Assembly (NCBI RefSeq): GCF_042678485.1
Contig: NZ_JBHTKR010000003.1
Span: 496,001 to 560,000 of the forward strand
Length of the DNA stretch: 64,000 bases
Reading direction: 5' to 3'
Source of the DNA: Seohaeicola saemankumensis
GTDB lineage: Bacteria > Pseudomonadota > Alphaproteobacteria > Rhodobacterales > Rhodobacteraceae
Shown here: piece by piece, positions 42,335 to 50,743 of the stretch
How positions within the stretch are numbered: position 1 is the stretch's first letter
Layout of the letters: every line of letters starts with the position of its first letter
Position numbers and translations under genes: made by a program
The notes under the pieces: model-generated
Told to the model about the DNA's origin: nothing
The model's database searches: none
Seen by the model: only the letters and a program-made list of their open reading frames with translations

Positions 42335-43158
42335 GGAAAAGAGCCGCAGAGAACGCGCCCGAGGTCGAAGACAAGGATCACGCCGAGGACCGGCAGTTCG
42401 TCACAGCGCTGCACCGGGGGCTTGATATCCTGCGCGCCTTCACACCGGCGGATCGGTCGGGACTTGGCAACCGGGATCTGGCGGATCGGACCGGCCTGCC
42501 CAATTCCACCGTGTCGCGGCTGACATATACGCTGCTGAAGCTGGGATACCTGGTTTATGACGAGGGCACCGGACGCTACCGTATGGGCGTGCCGGTCCTC
42601 AGCCTTGGCTATGCCTGCCTGGGCGGGCTGAAAGTCCGGGAAACCGCGCAACCCCTGATGCAGGAACTGGCCGATGCCTGCGGCGATGGCGTTCTGGTCG
42701 CACTTGGCGGACGCGACGATCATTCGATGACCTATATCGCCTGCGCGCGGGCGGTGCGGGGCATGATCTCTTTGCAGCTGAACGTGGGCTCGCGCATTTC
42801 CCTGGCGCGCTCGGCCATGGGGCGGGCCTATATCGCGGGCACGAATGCCACGGAACGCGCCCAGATCATGGACATGATCGAGGCCCGCACCCCGCCCGCC
42901 GATTGGCCCCGCATCCGCGACGAAATCGCCGAGGCCGCCGAACAGATCCGCACCCGTGGCTTTTACGCCAATATCGGCAGCTGGCAGTCAGACGTGAATT
43001 CGGTCGCCGTGCCTTATCGGTCGCCACAGGGGGATGCGCCGATGCTGGCCTTCAACCTGGGTGGCCCGGCCTATATCCTGCCGCGCGCGCGGATCGAGGC
43101 CGAGCTTGGCCCCCGTCTGGTCGAGATGGTGCAGAAGGTGGGCCGGATCGGCGGCTGA
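42331..43158 (+). CDS. IclR family transcriptional regulator
   Basis: 275 residues. The winged helix is at about residues 35-85 (LGNRDLADRTGLPNSTVSRLTYTLLKLGYLVYDEGTGRYRMG) and the IclR effector domain follows (ETAQPLMQELADACGDGVLVALGG ... DVNSVAVPYRSPQGDAPMLAFNLGG). The GTG start overlaps the ligase stop (GTGA), so it is translated with the SDR-ligase genes and probably regulates them in response to an aromatic or short-chain acid. An upstream ATG inside the ligase gene is rejected. Confidence 0.9.
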   Translation: MRKRAAENAPEVEDKDHAEDRQFVTALHRGLDILRAFTPADRSGLGNRDLADRTGLPNSTVSRLTYTLLKLGYLVYDEGTGRYRMGVPVLSLGYACLGGLKVRETAQPLMQELADACGDGVLVALGGRDDHSMTYIACARAVRGMISLQLNVGSRISLARSAMGRAYIAGTNATERAQIMDMIEARTPPADWPRIRDEIAEAAEQIRTRGFYANIGSWQSDVNSVAVPYRSPQGDAPMLAFNLGGPAYILPRARIEAELGPRLVEMVQKVGRIGG

Positions 43159-43182
43159 TCAGCCGCCTGGTCTGACCATCCC

Positions 43183-44148
43183 TCAGGGGATCAGGGCGAT
43201 CTTGCCAACGGCGCCGCGCCCCAGGACACGGGTCAGCACCTCGGGGGCCTGCGACAAGGGATAGCGCCCCTCGATCAGCGGCTTGACCTTGCCGGCGCTG
43301 TACCAGCCCAGCAACTCGCGCATGTTGTCGGCATAGGCCTGCGGTTCGTGGCGGGTGAAGTTGCCCCAGAACACACCGACCAGGCTGAATTCCTTCACCA
43401 GCGCCAGGTTGACCGGGAATTTCGGGATGTCGCCCCCGGCAAAGCCGATGATCAGCAACCGGCCATTGCGGGCCATGGACCGCGCGCAGGCGTCGAACGC
43501 CTCGCCACCCACGGAATCATAGACAACGTCCACGCCCTTGCCGCCGGTCATGGTCTTGAGTTGATCCTTGAGGTTCTCATAGCCGATCGCCTCGTCCGCG
43601 CCGTTGTCGCGGGCAATCGCGCGCTTTTCATCGGTTGATGCGACGGCGATCACCCGCGCCCCCATGATCTTGCCGATCTGGATCGCCGCCACGCCGGTCG
43701 CCCCGGCGGCCCCCAGCACGACAAGGGTCTCGCCCGGCTGAAGATGGGCACGCTGTTTCAGCGCGTGATGCGAGGTGCCAAAAGCCACCAGCAGCGCACA
43801 GGCATCGGCCGCATCCATGTCACCGATGGGGAAAACCCGCGCCTCGGTCTCGGCCACCTTTTCGGCATAGCCGCCCAGTGAACAGATCGTGGCAACCCTG
43901 TCCCCGATCTTGAAACGCGTGACGTCAGGCCCCACGCTTTCGACGACGCCAGCGGCTTCCATTCCCGGCACGAAAGGATGTTCGGGGCGCATCTGGTAAA
44001 GCCCCTGAACCAGCAGCCCGTCGGGATAGTTCACGCCTGCCGCCTCGACCCGGATTACCACCTGATCGCCCTTGGCCTGCGGGTCGGGCATCTCGCCGAA
44101 CTCCAGTTGATCCAGCGGGGCAAAAGCGTTGCAGATGATGGCTTTCAT
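43183..44148 (-). CDS. NADPH:quinone oxidoreductase-like MDR family protein
   Basis: 321 residues of the zinc-free medium-chain dehydrogenase/reductase family. The N-terminal GroES-like part has IRVEAAGVNYPDGLLVQGLYQM and FVPGMEAAGVVESVG; the cofactor site is VVLGAAGATGVAAIQIGKIMGARVIAVAS. Members reduce quinones, enones or acryloyl-CoA with NADPH. It is convergent with the IclR gene and divergent from the acyl-CoA ligase at 44354. Being next to two fatty-acid-type gene sets, it may reduce an enoyl-CoA, but this is not shown. Confidence 0.88.
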   Translation of the reverse strand: MKAIICNAFAPLDQLEFGEMPDPQAKGDQVVIRVEAAGVNYPDGLLVQGLYQMRPEHPFVPGMEAAGVVESVGPDVTRFKIGDRVATICSLGGYAEKVAETEARVFPIGDMDAADACALLVAFGTSHHALKQRAHLQPGETLVVLGAAGATGVAAIQIGKIMGARVIAVASTDEKRAIARDNGADEAIGYENLKDQLKTMTGGKGVDVVYDSVGGEAFDACARSMARNGRLLIIGFAGGDIPKFPVNLALVKEFSLVGVFWGNFTRHEPQAYADNMRELLGWYSAGKVKPLIEGRYPLSQAPEVLTRVLGRGAVGKIALIP

Positions 44149-44286
44149 GATCGTCTCCTTCAGTTCGGGCGCGGCAAGCAGGGCGAGGCGCCATGCGATC
44201 CGGCAAGCCTAGGGATGCGCTTTGCCACCAGCAAGCGCCGTGATGACATGACGCCACGGAAAAGCGTCCGGCAGGCCACGGTTTTT

Positions 44287-44301
44287 GCCTTTGGCAAAGG
44301 C
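44287..44301. promoter_or_regulatory. Overlapping palindromes in the divergent promoter upstream of the acyl-CoA ligase
   Basis: GCCTTTGGCAAAGGC is a perfect 7-1-7 inverted repeat; shifted by three bases, TTTGCC-TTT-GGCAAA (44284-44298) is a second perfect dyad. It lies 53 bases upstream of the acyl-CoA ligase start and 139 bases from the divergent oxidoreductase start. It is a good candidate operator for the large acyl-CoA gene block, although no regulator gene adjoins it. Confidence 0.45.
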
Positions 44302-44353
44302 GCGCATCGCGCTAGGGTCCGCACAACATGATTGCGAATGGGAGGAGAACCAC

Positions 44354-45985
44354 ATGCAGGGCATGATGATGAACAGGCCGCTGATGATCAGCGACATCCT
44401 GACCTATGCTGCCGAAGCGCATCCCCGGGCCGAGATCGTGTCCGTCAGGACAGAGGGCGATGTGCACCGCCAGACCTATCCCGAAACGCTGGCGCGGGTG
44501 TCGCAACTGGCACATGCGTTGCAAGGGATGGGGGTCGAGGCCGGTGACCGGATCGCCACGCTGGCCTGGAACGGATACCGGCACTTTGAACTCTACTATG
44601 CGATTTCCGGCATCGGTGCTGTCTGCCACACTATCAACCCGCGTCTGAGTGCCGAGCAGATGACCTATATCGTCGCGCATGCGGGCGACAAGGTGCTGTT
44701 CGTGGACCTGACTTTCGTGCCGATCCTGGAAAAGCTGAAGGATCAGCTGCCTGCATCGCTGACCTATGTGATCATGACAGACCGGGCCCATATGCCGCAA
44801 AACAGCCTGAACGCGCTGTGCTACGAGGAATTGCTGGAGGGGCAGCCCACCACATTCGACTGGCCCGAGTTCGACGAGAATACAGCCTCGGGGCTGTGCT
44901 ACACATCGGGCACCACCGGCAATCCCAAGGGCGCGCTTTATTCGCACCGCTCCACCGTGTTGCACGGGTTGATGATCTCGCTGGTCATGGGGTCGGCCTT
45001 CCCGGAAGGCGCCAAGGTGCTGCCGGTCGTGCCGCTGTTTCACGTGAACGCCTGGGGCCTGCCCTATGCCGCGCCCATGGTTGGCCTGTCGATGGTCATG
45101 CCGGGGCCGGCGCTGGACGGGCCGAGCATCTTCAAGCTGATGGATGCCGAAGGTGTCTATTCCGCCTGGGGCGTGCCGACCGTCTGGCAGGGTCTTCTGG
45201 CCGAGATCAAGGCGCAGGGTCGCATCCCCAATGGATTTGGCGACGTGATCGTGGGCGGGTCCGCCGCGCCGCGCGTCATGATCGAAACCTTCGAGAAACT
45301 GGGCATCAACGTGGGCCATGCCTGGGGCATGACGGAAATGAGCCCGATCGGCACCCATGGCAACATGCCCGGCTGGGTCAGGAAACTGCCCTTCGACAAG
45401 ATGATCGACGCCAAGGCCAAGCAGGGCCGCCGCGTCTTTGGGGTGGATCTGAAGATCGTCGACGACAACGGCAAGCGGCAGCCGCATGACGGCAAGGCGA
45501 TCGGAGAGCTTTACGTGCGCGGCAATACCGTCGTGTCGGGATATTTCAACAACGAAGAGGCGACGAAAAAGGTGATCGACGCCGAAGGCTGGTTCGGCAC
45601 GGGCGATATCGCCTCGATTGATCCCAACGGGTTCCTGTCGATTCAGGACCGGTCCAAGGACCTGATCAAATCGGGCGGCGAATGGATCAGCTCGATCGAT
45701 CTGGAAAACGTGGCCATGGCCCATCCCGGCATCGCGTCCTGCGCGGCCATCGCCATGCCCCATCCCAAATGGGATGAACGCCCCGTGCTGATCGCGGTGG
45801 CATCGGGTGCGGACAAACCCTCGCTTGAGGATATTCATACGCATATGGAGGGGCATTTCGCCAAGTGGCAGTTGCCCGACGATATCATCTGGGTCGAGGC
45901 GTTGCCGCTGACTGCAACCGGCAAGGTGTCCAAACTGACGCTGCGCCAGCAGTTTGCCGACTACAAGCTGCCGGATCTGCGCTGA
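44354..45985 (+). CDS. Medium/long-chain acyl-CoA ligase (DmdB-like subgroup)
   Basis: 543 residues. The N-terminus MMNRPLMISDILTYAAEAHPRAEIVSVRTEG and WNGYRHFELYYAISGIGAVCHTINPRL are typical of the subgroup that includes methylmercaptopropionate-CoA ligase DmdB and medium-chain acyl-CoA ligases. ATP loop: LCYTSGTTGNPKGALYSHRS; hinge: GWFGTGDIASIDPNGFLSIQDRSKDLIKSGGEW; C-terminal lysine in LPLTATGKVSKLTLRQQF. The ATG at 44354 has GGAGGAG upstream. No dmdA, dmdC or dmdD is nearby, so a DMSP role is not supported; it probably feeds the beta-oxidation genes downstream. Confidence 0.9.
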   Translation: MQGMMMNRPLMISDILTYAAEAHPRAEIVSVRTEGDVHRQTYPETLARVSQLAHALQGMGVEAGDRIATLAWNGYRHFELYYAISGIGAVCHTINPRLSAEQMTYIVAHAGDKVLFVDLTFVPILEKLKDQLPASLTYVIMTDRAHMPQNSLNALCYEELLEGQPTTFDWPEFDENTASGLCYTSGTTGNPKGALYSHRSTVLHGLMISLVMGSAFPEGAKVLPVVPLFHVNAWGLPYAAPMVGLSMVMPGPALDGPSIFKLMDAEGVYSAWGVPTVWQGLLAEIKAQGRIPNGFGDVIVGGSAAPRVMIETFEKLGINVGHAWGMTEMSPIGTHGNMPGWVRKLPFDKMIDAKAKQGRRVFGVDLKIVDDNGKRQPHDGKAIGELYVRGNTVVSGYFNNEEATKKVIDAEGWFGTGDIASIDPNGFLSIQDRSKDLIKSGGEWISSIDLENVAMAHPGIASCAAIAMPHPKWDERPVLIAVASGADKPSLEDIHTHMEGHFAKWQLPDDIIWVEALPLTATGKVSKLTLRQQFADYKLPDLR

Positions 45986-46148
45986 ACCGCGCGTGCGGGG
46001 CCGATCACGGCGGTGATGGCCCTGCAAATCACGTTACGGAATGACAGGCGTACCCCAAGGCGTGCTTGACGGTTGTGCCAAGATGATGTTGCCTTGGCCA
46101 GTGAAATTCATTTCCGCATTGCGAACATAAAGCCGAGGGAGGGGTGAT

Positions 46149-47327
46149 ATGTCCGACGCAACCCAGGATCTTGCCGCGTTCCGCGCCGATATCGCGGCCT
46201 GGATCGGTGCGAACTGTCCGTCCGCCCTGCTGGGACGCCCGATGGATGAGAACGCCATCGTCTGGGGTGGGCGCAGATGGACATTCACCGACGATGATCA
46301 ACGGCTCTGGCTGGAACGCGCCATCGGGCGCGGGCTGACCGCGCCGCGCTGGCCCGTGGAATACGGCGGTGCAGGGCTGACCCGCGCGCAGGAAAAGATC
46401 TACCGCGAGGAAATGGAGCGGCTTGGCGCACCGCCGCCGCTGGAAAGCTTCGGGCTGTGGATGCTGGGGCCGGCGCTGCTGGAATTCGGCAACGCGGCAC
46501 AGAAGGCCGAACATCTGCCGAAGATCACGAAGGGGCAGATCCGCTGGTGTCAGGGCTATTCCGAACCGGGGGCGGGATCGGATCTTGCCAATGTGCAGAC
46601 CCGGGCCGAGGACATGGGCGATCACTGGCTGATCAACGGCCAGAAGATATGGACCTCTTATGCCGACCGCGCAGACTGGATCTTTGCGCTGGTACGCACC
46701 GATCGCGAGGCGCCAAAGCACAGGGGCATTTCCTTTTTGCTGATGGATATGGAGACGCCAGGCATCACCACGCGCCCGATCCGTCTGATTTCCGGAAAAT
46801 CCCCCTTCTGCGAGACATTCTTCGACAATGTGAAAGTGCCGAAGGAAAACCTTGTGGGTGAATTGAACCGCGGCTGGGATATCGCGAAATACCTGCTGAC
46901 GCATGAACGCGAGATGATCGGCGGGGGTGCACGGGGTCTGCTGGGCGGGCGGTCCGTCAGCCAGATCCTTGCCGCGCAGGAAGGTGACGTGATGGCCGAT
47001 CCCGTCCTGCGCGCAGAGGCGATGCAGCTTGAGGTCGATGCCCTGGCCTTCGGCCTGACGATGGATCGTTACAAGGATCAGGCCGAGGCCGGGCGCGGTG
47101 TGGGCAATGCCTCCGCCATGCTGAAATACTACGGGACCGAGCTGAACAAGCGCCGCTACGAATTGCTGATGGCGACAGCGGGCAGCGAAGGTGTGGAATG
47201 GGACGGCGCGCAGGGCGGGCTTGCCCCCGAATGGCTCCGCACCAAGGCCAATTCGATCGAAGGCGGGACGACCGAGGTGATGCTGGACATCATCGCCAAG
47301 CGCGTGCTGGAGATGCCGAACCAATGA
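46149..47327 (+). CDS. Acyl-CoA dehydrogenase, large-subunit type
   Basis: 392 residues. An FAD-dependent acyl-CoA dehydrogenase with GYSEPGAGSDLANVQTRAE, HWLINGQKIWTSYADRADWIFALVRT, and the C-terminal TKANSIEGGTTEVMLDIIAKRVLEMP. It introduces the alpha,beta double bond and hands electrons to ETF. It overlaps the next acyl-CoA dehydrogenase gene by four bases (ATGA); such tandem pairs form heteromers in pimeloyl-CoA (PimC/PimD) and steroid catabolism. It begins 163 bases after the ligase, with GGGAGGGG at the ribosome-binding position. Confidence 0.92.
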   Translation: MSDATQDLAAFRADIAAWIGANCPSALLGRPMDENAIVWGGRRWTFTDDDQRLWLERAIGRGLTAPRWPVEYGGAGLTRAQEKIYREEMERLGAPPPLESFGLWMLGPALLEFGNAAQKAEHLPKITKGQIRWCQGYSEPGAGSDLANVQTRAEDMGDHWLINGQKIWTSYADRADWIFALVRTDREAPKHRGISFLLMDMETPGITTRPIRLISGKSPFCETFFDNVKVPKENLVGELNRGWDIAKYLLTHEREMIGGGARGLLGGRSVSQILAAQEGDVMADPVLRAEAMQLEVDALAFGLTMDRYKDQAEAGRGVGNASAMLKYYGTELNKRRYELLMATAGSEGVEWDGAQGGLAPEWLRTKANSIEGGTTEVMLDIIAKRVLEMPNQ

Positions 47328-48466
47328 ATGCCATGACGCAATCACTGCTGGAGACCGAAGACGAGGTCATGCTGCGTGACGCCGCGCGCGGGTTTCTGGC
47401 GGATGCCTCGCCCGTATCCGCGCTGCGGGCCAACCGCGATGCCGGTCGCGCCCATGATCCGGCACTTTGGACCGAGATGGCGCAGATGGGCTGGACCGGC
47501 GTGCTGGTGCCCGAGGATGCGGGCGGGGCCGACATGGGTCACCGTGCGGCGGGCATCCTGGCCGAAGAGATGGGGCAGGTGCTGGCCGCATCGCCCTTTT
47601 TGTCGACCGCCGTGATCGCCGCTTCGGTGCTGCGCGACGCCGGGCCGCGCGCGACAGGCGCCTTGCAGGCGATTGCCACGGGTCAGGCAACCTATGCGCT
47701 GGCGCTGGACGAGGGGCCGAAATTCGCCCCCGCCGCCACTGCCCTGCGCGCCGAACGGCAGGGCAATGCGTTTCGGTTGTCTGGTACAAAAGCCTTCGTG
47801 GCGGATGGCACGACAGCGGGCCGCATCCTGGTCCTGGCGCGCACATCCGGCGCGCCAGGCGATCCTGCGGGCCTGACCCTGTTTGACATCGACGCCAACC
47901 GCGCAGGTCTGGACCGGCAGGCGCTGTCCACCATCGACAGCCGCGATCATGCGCGGCTGGTCTTTGACGGGGTCGAGGCGACAGGCGACGATATCATCGG
48001 CGATCTGGACAACGGGTTTGCCACCCTGCGCCCCGGCCTTCAGGCCGGACAGGCGGCGCTGGCGGCTGAACTGACCGGGTTGGCCGCGGGCGCTGCCGCG
48101 ATCACGCTTGGCTACCTCAAGGACCGTCGCCAGTTCGACCGTACCATCGGCAGCTTTCAGGCATTGCAGCATCGCGCCGCCCATCTGTGGTCCGAGATCG
48201 AGGTGACGGCCAGCGCCATCGCCAATGCCGGTCGCGTGCTGGACCATACGCCAGCGGATGCTGGACTTGCCGTGTCACTGGCCAAGGCGCGCGCGGCGCA
48301 GACCGCGAAACTGGCCGTGTCAGAGGCAGTGCAGATGCATGGCGGCATCGGCATGACCGATGCCCATGACATCGGGTTCTTCATGAAACGCGCCCGCGTG
48401 GGCGCCGAATGGCTGGGCGATTACGGCCACCACGCTGCGGTGATCGCTGCTGCGCGTGGGTTTTGA
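47324..48466 (+). CDS. Acyl-CoA dehydrogenase, small-subunit type
   Basis: 380 residues. It has the N-terminal helical domain (MAQMGWTGVLVPEDAGGADMGHRAAGILAEEMG), GFATLRPGLQAGQAALAAELTGLAAGAA, DRRQFDRTIGSFQALQHRAAHLWSEIE and the C-terminal VQMHGGIGMTDAHDIGFFMKRARVGAEWLGD as in PimD-like subunits. The middle domain is less conserved than in its neighbour. The ATG overlaps the stop of the preceding gene, consistent with fixed stoichiometry in a heteromeric dehydrogenase. Confidence 0.9.
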   Translation: MNAMTQSLLETEDEVMLRDAARGFLADASPVSALRANRDAGRAHDPALWTEMAQMGWTGVLVPEDAGGADMGHRAAGILAEEMGQVLAASPFLSTAVIAASVLRDAGPRATGALQAIATGQATYALALDEGPKFAPAATALRAERQGNAFRLSGTKAFVADGTTAGRILVLARTSGAPGDPAGLTLFDIDANRAGLDRQALSTIDSRDHARLVFDGVEATGDDIIGDLDNGFATLRPGLQAGQAALAAELTGLAAGAAAITLGYLKDRRQFDRTIGSFQALQHRAAHLWSEIEVTASAIANAGRVLDHTPADAGLAVSLAKARAAQTAKLAVSEAVQMHGGIGMTDAHDIGFFMKRARVGAEWLGDYGHHAAVIAAARGF

Positions 48467-48481
48467 CGAAAAGGAACTGAC

Positions 48482-49312
48482 ATGACTTCGACATTGACGC
48501 CCGCGCATCTGTTCGACCTGACCGGAAAGGTCGCCCTGGTCACCGGCGGGGCCACGGGTATCGGGCGCATGGCCGCCGAAGGGCTGGCCGCCGCGGGCGC
48601 CCGCGTGCTGATCGCCAGCCGCAAGGCCGACGCCTGCGAGGCTGTCGCGGCCGAGATCAACGCCTTGGGTGTGCCCGGCTCTGTCGAGGGCTTTGGCGGC
48701 GACGTCGCGACCGAAGAAGGGATCGCCGCGATGGTGGCCGAGGTGCAGCGCCGCACCGACAGGGTGCATATCCTGATGAACAATGCAGGCCGCACCTGGG
48801 GCGCGCCGCTGGGCGAGCACCCCTATGACGCCTGGGACAAGCTCTTGCGCCTGAATGTCACGGGCATGTTTCACCTGACCCAAAGCCTGTTGCCGCTGCT
48901 GCTGGCCGCCAAGTCCGAGGGTGATCCGGCCCGCGTGGTCAATGTCGGGTCGGTCATGGGGGATATTCCGAAAGGCACGATGACCTATTCCTATGCCGTG
49001 TCCAAAGGCGCCGTGCATCACATGACGCGGGTGCTGTCCAATGACCTTGCACCCCAGGGCGTGACCGTGAACGCCATCGCGCCGGGGCCTTTCGTGTCCA
49101 AGATGACAGCCTTCGCGCTGGCGGATGAAGAAGGCCGCAAGAAGTCGGCGCAAGGCGTGCCGCTGGGCCGCGTCGGCATCCCCGAGGATATCGCGGGCGC
49201 GCTGCAATATCTCTGCGGGCGCGGCGGGGCCTATGTCTCGGGTGCGATCCTGCCGCTTTCGGGCGGCATGCAATCAAATGCCCCCGGCAGCCTGTTCAAC
49301 GAGGACCTGTAG
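48482..49312 (+). CDS. SDR family oxidoreductase
   Basis: 276 residues. VTGGATGIGRMAAEGLAAAGARVLIASRK is the cofactor site; the Arg-Lys pair after beta-2 suggests NADP(H). MNNAGRTWG, serine in NVGSVMGDI, Tyr-Lys in SYAVSKGAV, and the end SGAILPLSGGMQSNAPG follow. It resembles the rhamnolipid-type/3-ketoacyl reductases seen in fatty-acid catabolic clusters. It lies 15 bases after the small dehydrogenase gene and five bases before the MaoC gene. Confidence 0.88.
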   Translation: MTSTLTPAHLFDLTGKVALVTGGATGIGRMAAEGLAAAGARVLIASRKADACEAVAAEINALGVPGSVEGFGGDVATEEGIAAMVAEVQRRTDRVHILMNNAGRTWGAPLGEHPYDAWDKLLRLNVTGMFHLTQSLLPLLLAAKSEGDPARVVNVGSVMGDIPKGTMTYSYAVSKGAVHHMTRVLSNDLAPQGVTVNAIAPGPFVSKMTAFALADEEGRKKSAQGVPLGRVGIPEDIAGALQYLCGRGGAYVSGAILPLSGGMQSNAPGSLFNEDL

Positions 49313-49316
49313 GATC

Positions 49317-49799
49317 ATGAACATTCCTGCCAGAAGCCACATCAGCCGTGCCGCCTTCGAGGCGCTGAAAGGCCAGGAGATCGGCGTATCCGACTGGTTC
49401 ACGGTCACGCAGGCGCAGATCGACGCCTTTGCCGATTGCACCCATGACCACCAGTATATCCATGTCGACCCGGAGGCCGCGGCCAAGTCACCCTTCGGCA
49501 CGACAATCGCGCATGGTTTCCTGACCCTGTCGCTGCTGTCGGCCATGGTCTATCAGATGCCAGCCATCGAAGGCGTGGTGATGGGGGTCAACTACGGGTT
49601 CAACAAGATCCGCTTCGTGTCGCCGGTCAGGGTGAATTCCCGCGTGCGGGCACGTTTCGTGTTGGTGGACTTCACCGAAGTCCGCCCCGGCGAGATACAA
49701 TATACCCTTGCGGTCACCGTCGAGATCGACGGTCAGGACAAGCCCGCGCTGGTGGCCGAATGGCTGTCGCGGCGCTACTTTGAAGGAGACAGCGCATGA
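49317..49799 (+). CDS. MaoC family dehydratase (R-specific enoyl-CoA hydratase)
   Basis: 160 residues, a single hotdog fold with the hydratase motif DAFADCTHDHQYIHVDPEAAAKSPFGTTIAHGFLTLSLLS holding the catalytic Asp and His. It hydrates trans-2-enoyl-CoA to (R)-3-hydroxyacyl-CoA, which suits the SDR encoded next. The ATG at 49317 is chosen as the family start; the frame stays open upstream inside the SDR gene. Its stop overlaps the next SDR start (ATGA). Confidence 0.92.
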   Translation: MNIPARSHISRAAFEALKGQEIGVSDWFTVTQAQIDAFADCTHDHQYIHVDPEAAAKSPFGTTIAHGFLTLSLLSAMVYQMPAIEGVVMGVNYGFNKIRFVSPVRVNSRVRARFVLVDFTEVRPGEIQYTLAVTVEIDGQDKPALVAEWLSRRYFEGDSA

Positions 49800-50725
49800 G
49801 CATCCGCTTTGACGGCCGCGTGGCCATCGTGACCGGCGCAGGCGTGGGACTGGGGCGGTGTCATGCCCTTGGTCTGGCCGAACGCGGCGCGCGTGTCGTG
49901 GTCAACGACCTGGGTTCTTCCACCGACGGGAGCGGCCAGTCATCAGACGCCGCCCGCGCCGTGGTCGAGGAGATCCGCGCCATGGGTGGGCGCGCCATCG
50001 CCAACGGGGCGGATGTCACCGACACCGCGCAGGTGCAGGCCATGGTGGACGAGGCGATTGCCGAATTCGGGCATGTGGACATCCTGGTCAACAACGCGGG
50101 AATCCTGCGCGACAAGACCTTCGCCAAGGTGACGATGGAGGATTTCCGCAAGGTGCTTGACGTGCATCTGATGGGATCGGTCCATACCACTCATGCGCTA
50201 TGGCGGCATATGGTCGAACGCGGTTATGGCCGCATCGTCTATACCACCTCGGGGTCGGGCATGTATGGCAATTTCGGTCAGTCCAACTATGGCGCGGCCA
50301 AATCCTCGTTGCTGGGGCTGATGAACGTGCTGTCGCTGGAGGGGGCGAAATACGGCATCCGCGTCAACATGCTGGCCCCTACCGCCGCCACGCGCATGAC
50401 GGAAAACCTGCTTCCGCCTGAAACGATTGACCTCTTGCAGCCCGAAACGATCACCCCCGGCCTTCTGGCACTGGTGTCCGAGGATGCGCCGACCAGGATG
50501 GTGATGGGCGCGGGTGCGGGGTGTTTCACCGAGACGAAGATCACCGAAACCGCCGGTGTCGCATTGCAGGGCGCGGCACTGTCACCCGAAGGCGTGATGG
50601 CCGCCATGGCCCAGATCCGCGACCCGCAAGGGCAATCCGAGATGCCGGATGCCTTCGCACAGACCCGCAAATATGCCCGCATGGCAGCCGAGGCCCGTGG
50701 CCTGCCGCTGCCGTGGAACGACTGA
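49796..50725 (+). CDS. SDR, (R)-3-hydroxyacyl-CoA dehydrogenase type (MFE-2-like)
   Basis: 309 residues. RVAIVTGAGVGLGRCHALGLAERGARVVVNDLGSSTDGSGQSSDAARAVVEEI is the signature of the dehydrogenase domain of peroxisomal multifunctional enzyme 2. Catalytic residues are in TTSGSGMYGNFGQSNYGAAKSSLLGLMN. It oxidises (R)-3-hydroxyacyl-CoA to the 3-keto form with NAD, after the MaoC hydratase whose gene it overlaps. A C-terminal extension (MAQIRDPQGQSEMPDAFAQTRKYARM) is typical of this subgroup. Confidence 0.9.
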   Translation: MSIRFDGRVAIVTGAGVGLGRCHALGLAERGARVVVNDLGSSTDGSGQSSDAARAVVEEIRAMGGRAIANGADVTDTAQVQAMVDEAIAEFGHVDILVNNAGILRDKTFAKVTMEDFRKVLDVHLMGSVHTTHALWRHMVERGYGRIVYTTSGSGMYGNFGQSNYGAAKSSLLGLMNVLSLEGAKYGIRVNMLAPTAATRMTENLLPPETIDLLQPETITPGLLALVSEDAPTRMVMGAGAGCFTETKITETAGVALQGAALSPEGVMAAMAQIRDPQGQSEMPDAFAQTRKYARMAAEARGLPLPWND

Positions 50726-50743
50726 CCTTGAAAGGAACAAGAC

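Noticed and set aside
44354..45985. dmdB of the DMSP demethylation pathway
   Set aside because: The ligase resembles DmdB, but dmdA, dmdC and dmdD are not adjacent and the neighbours form a general beta-oxidation set.
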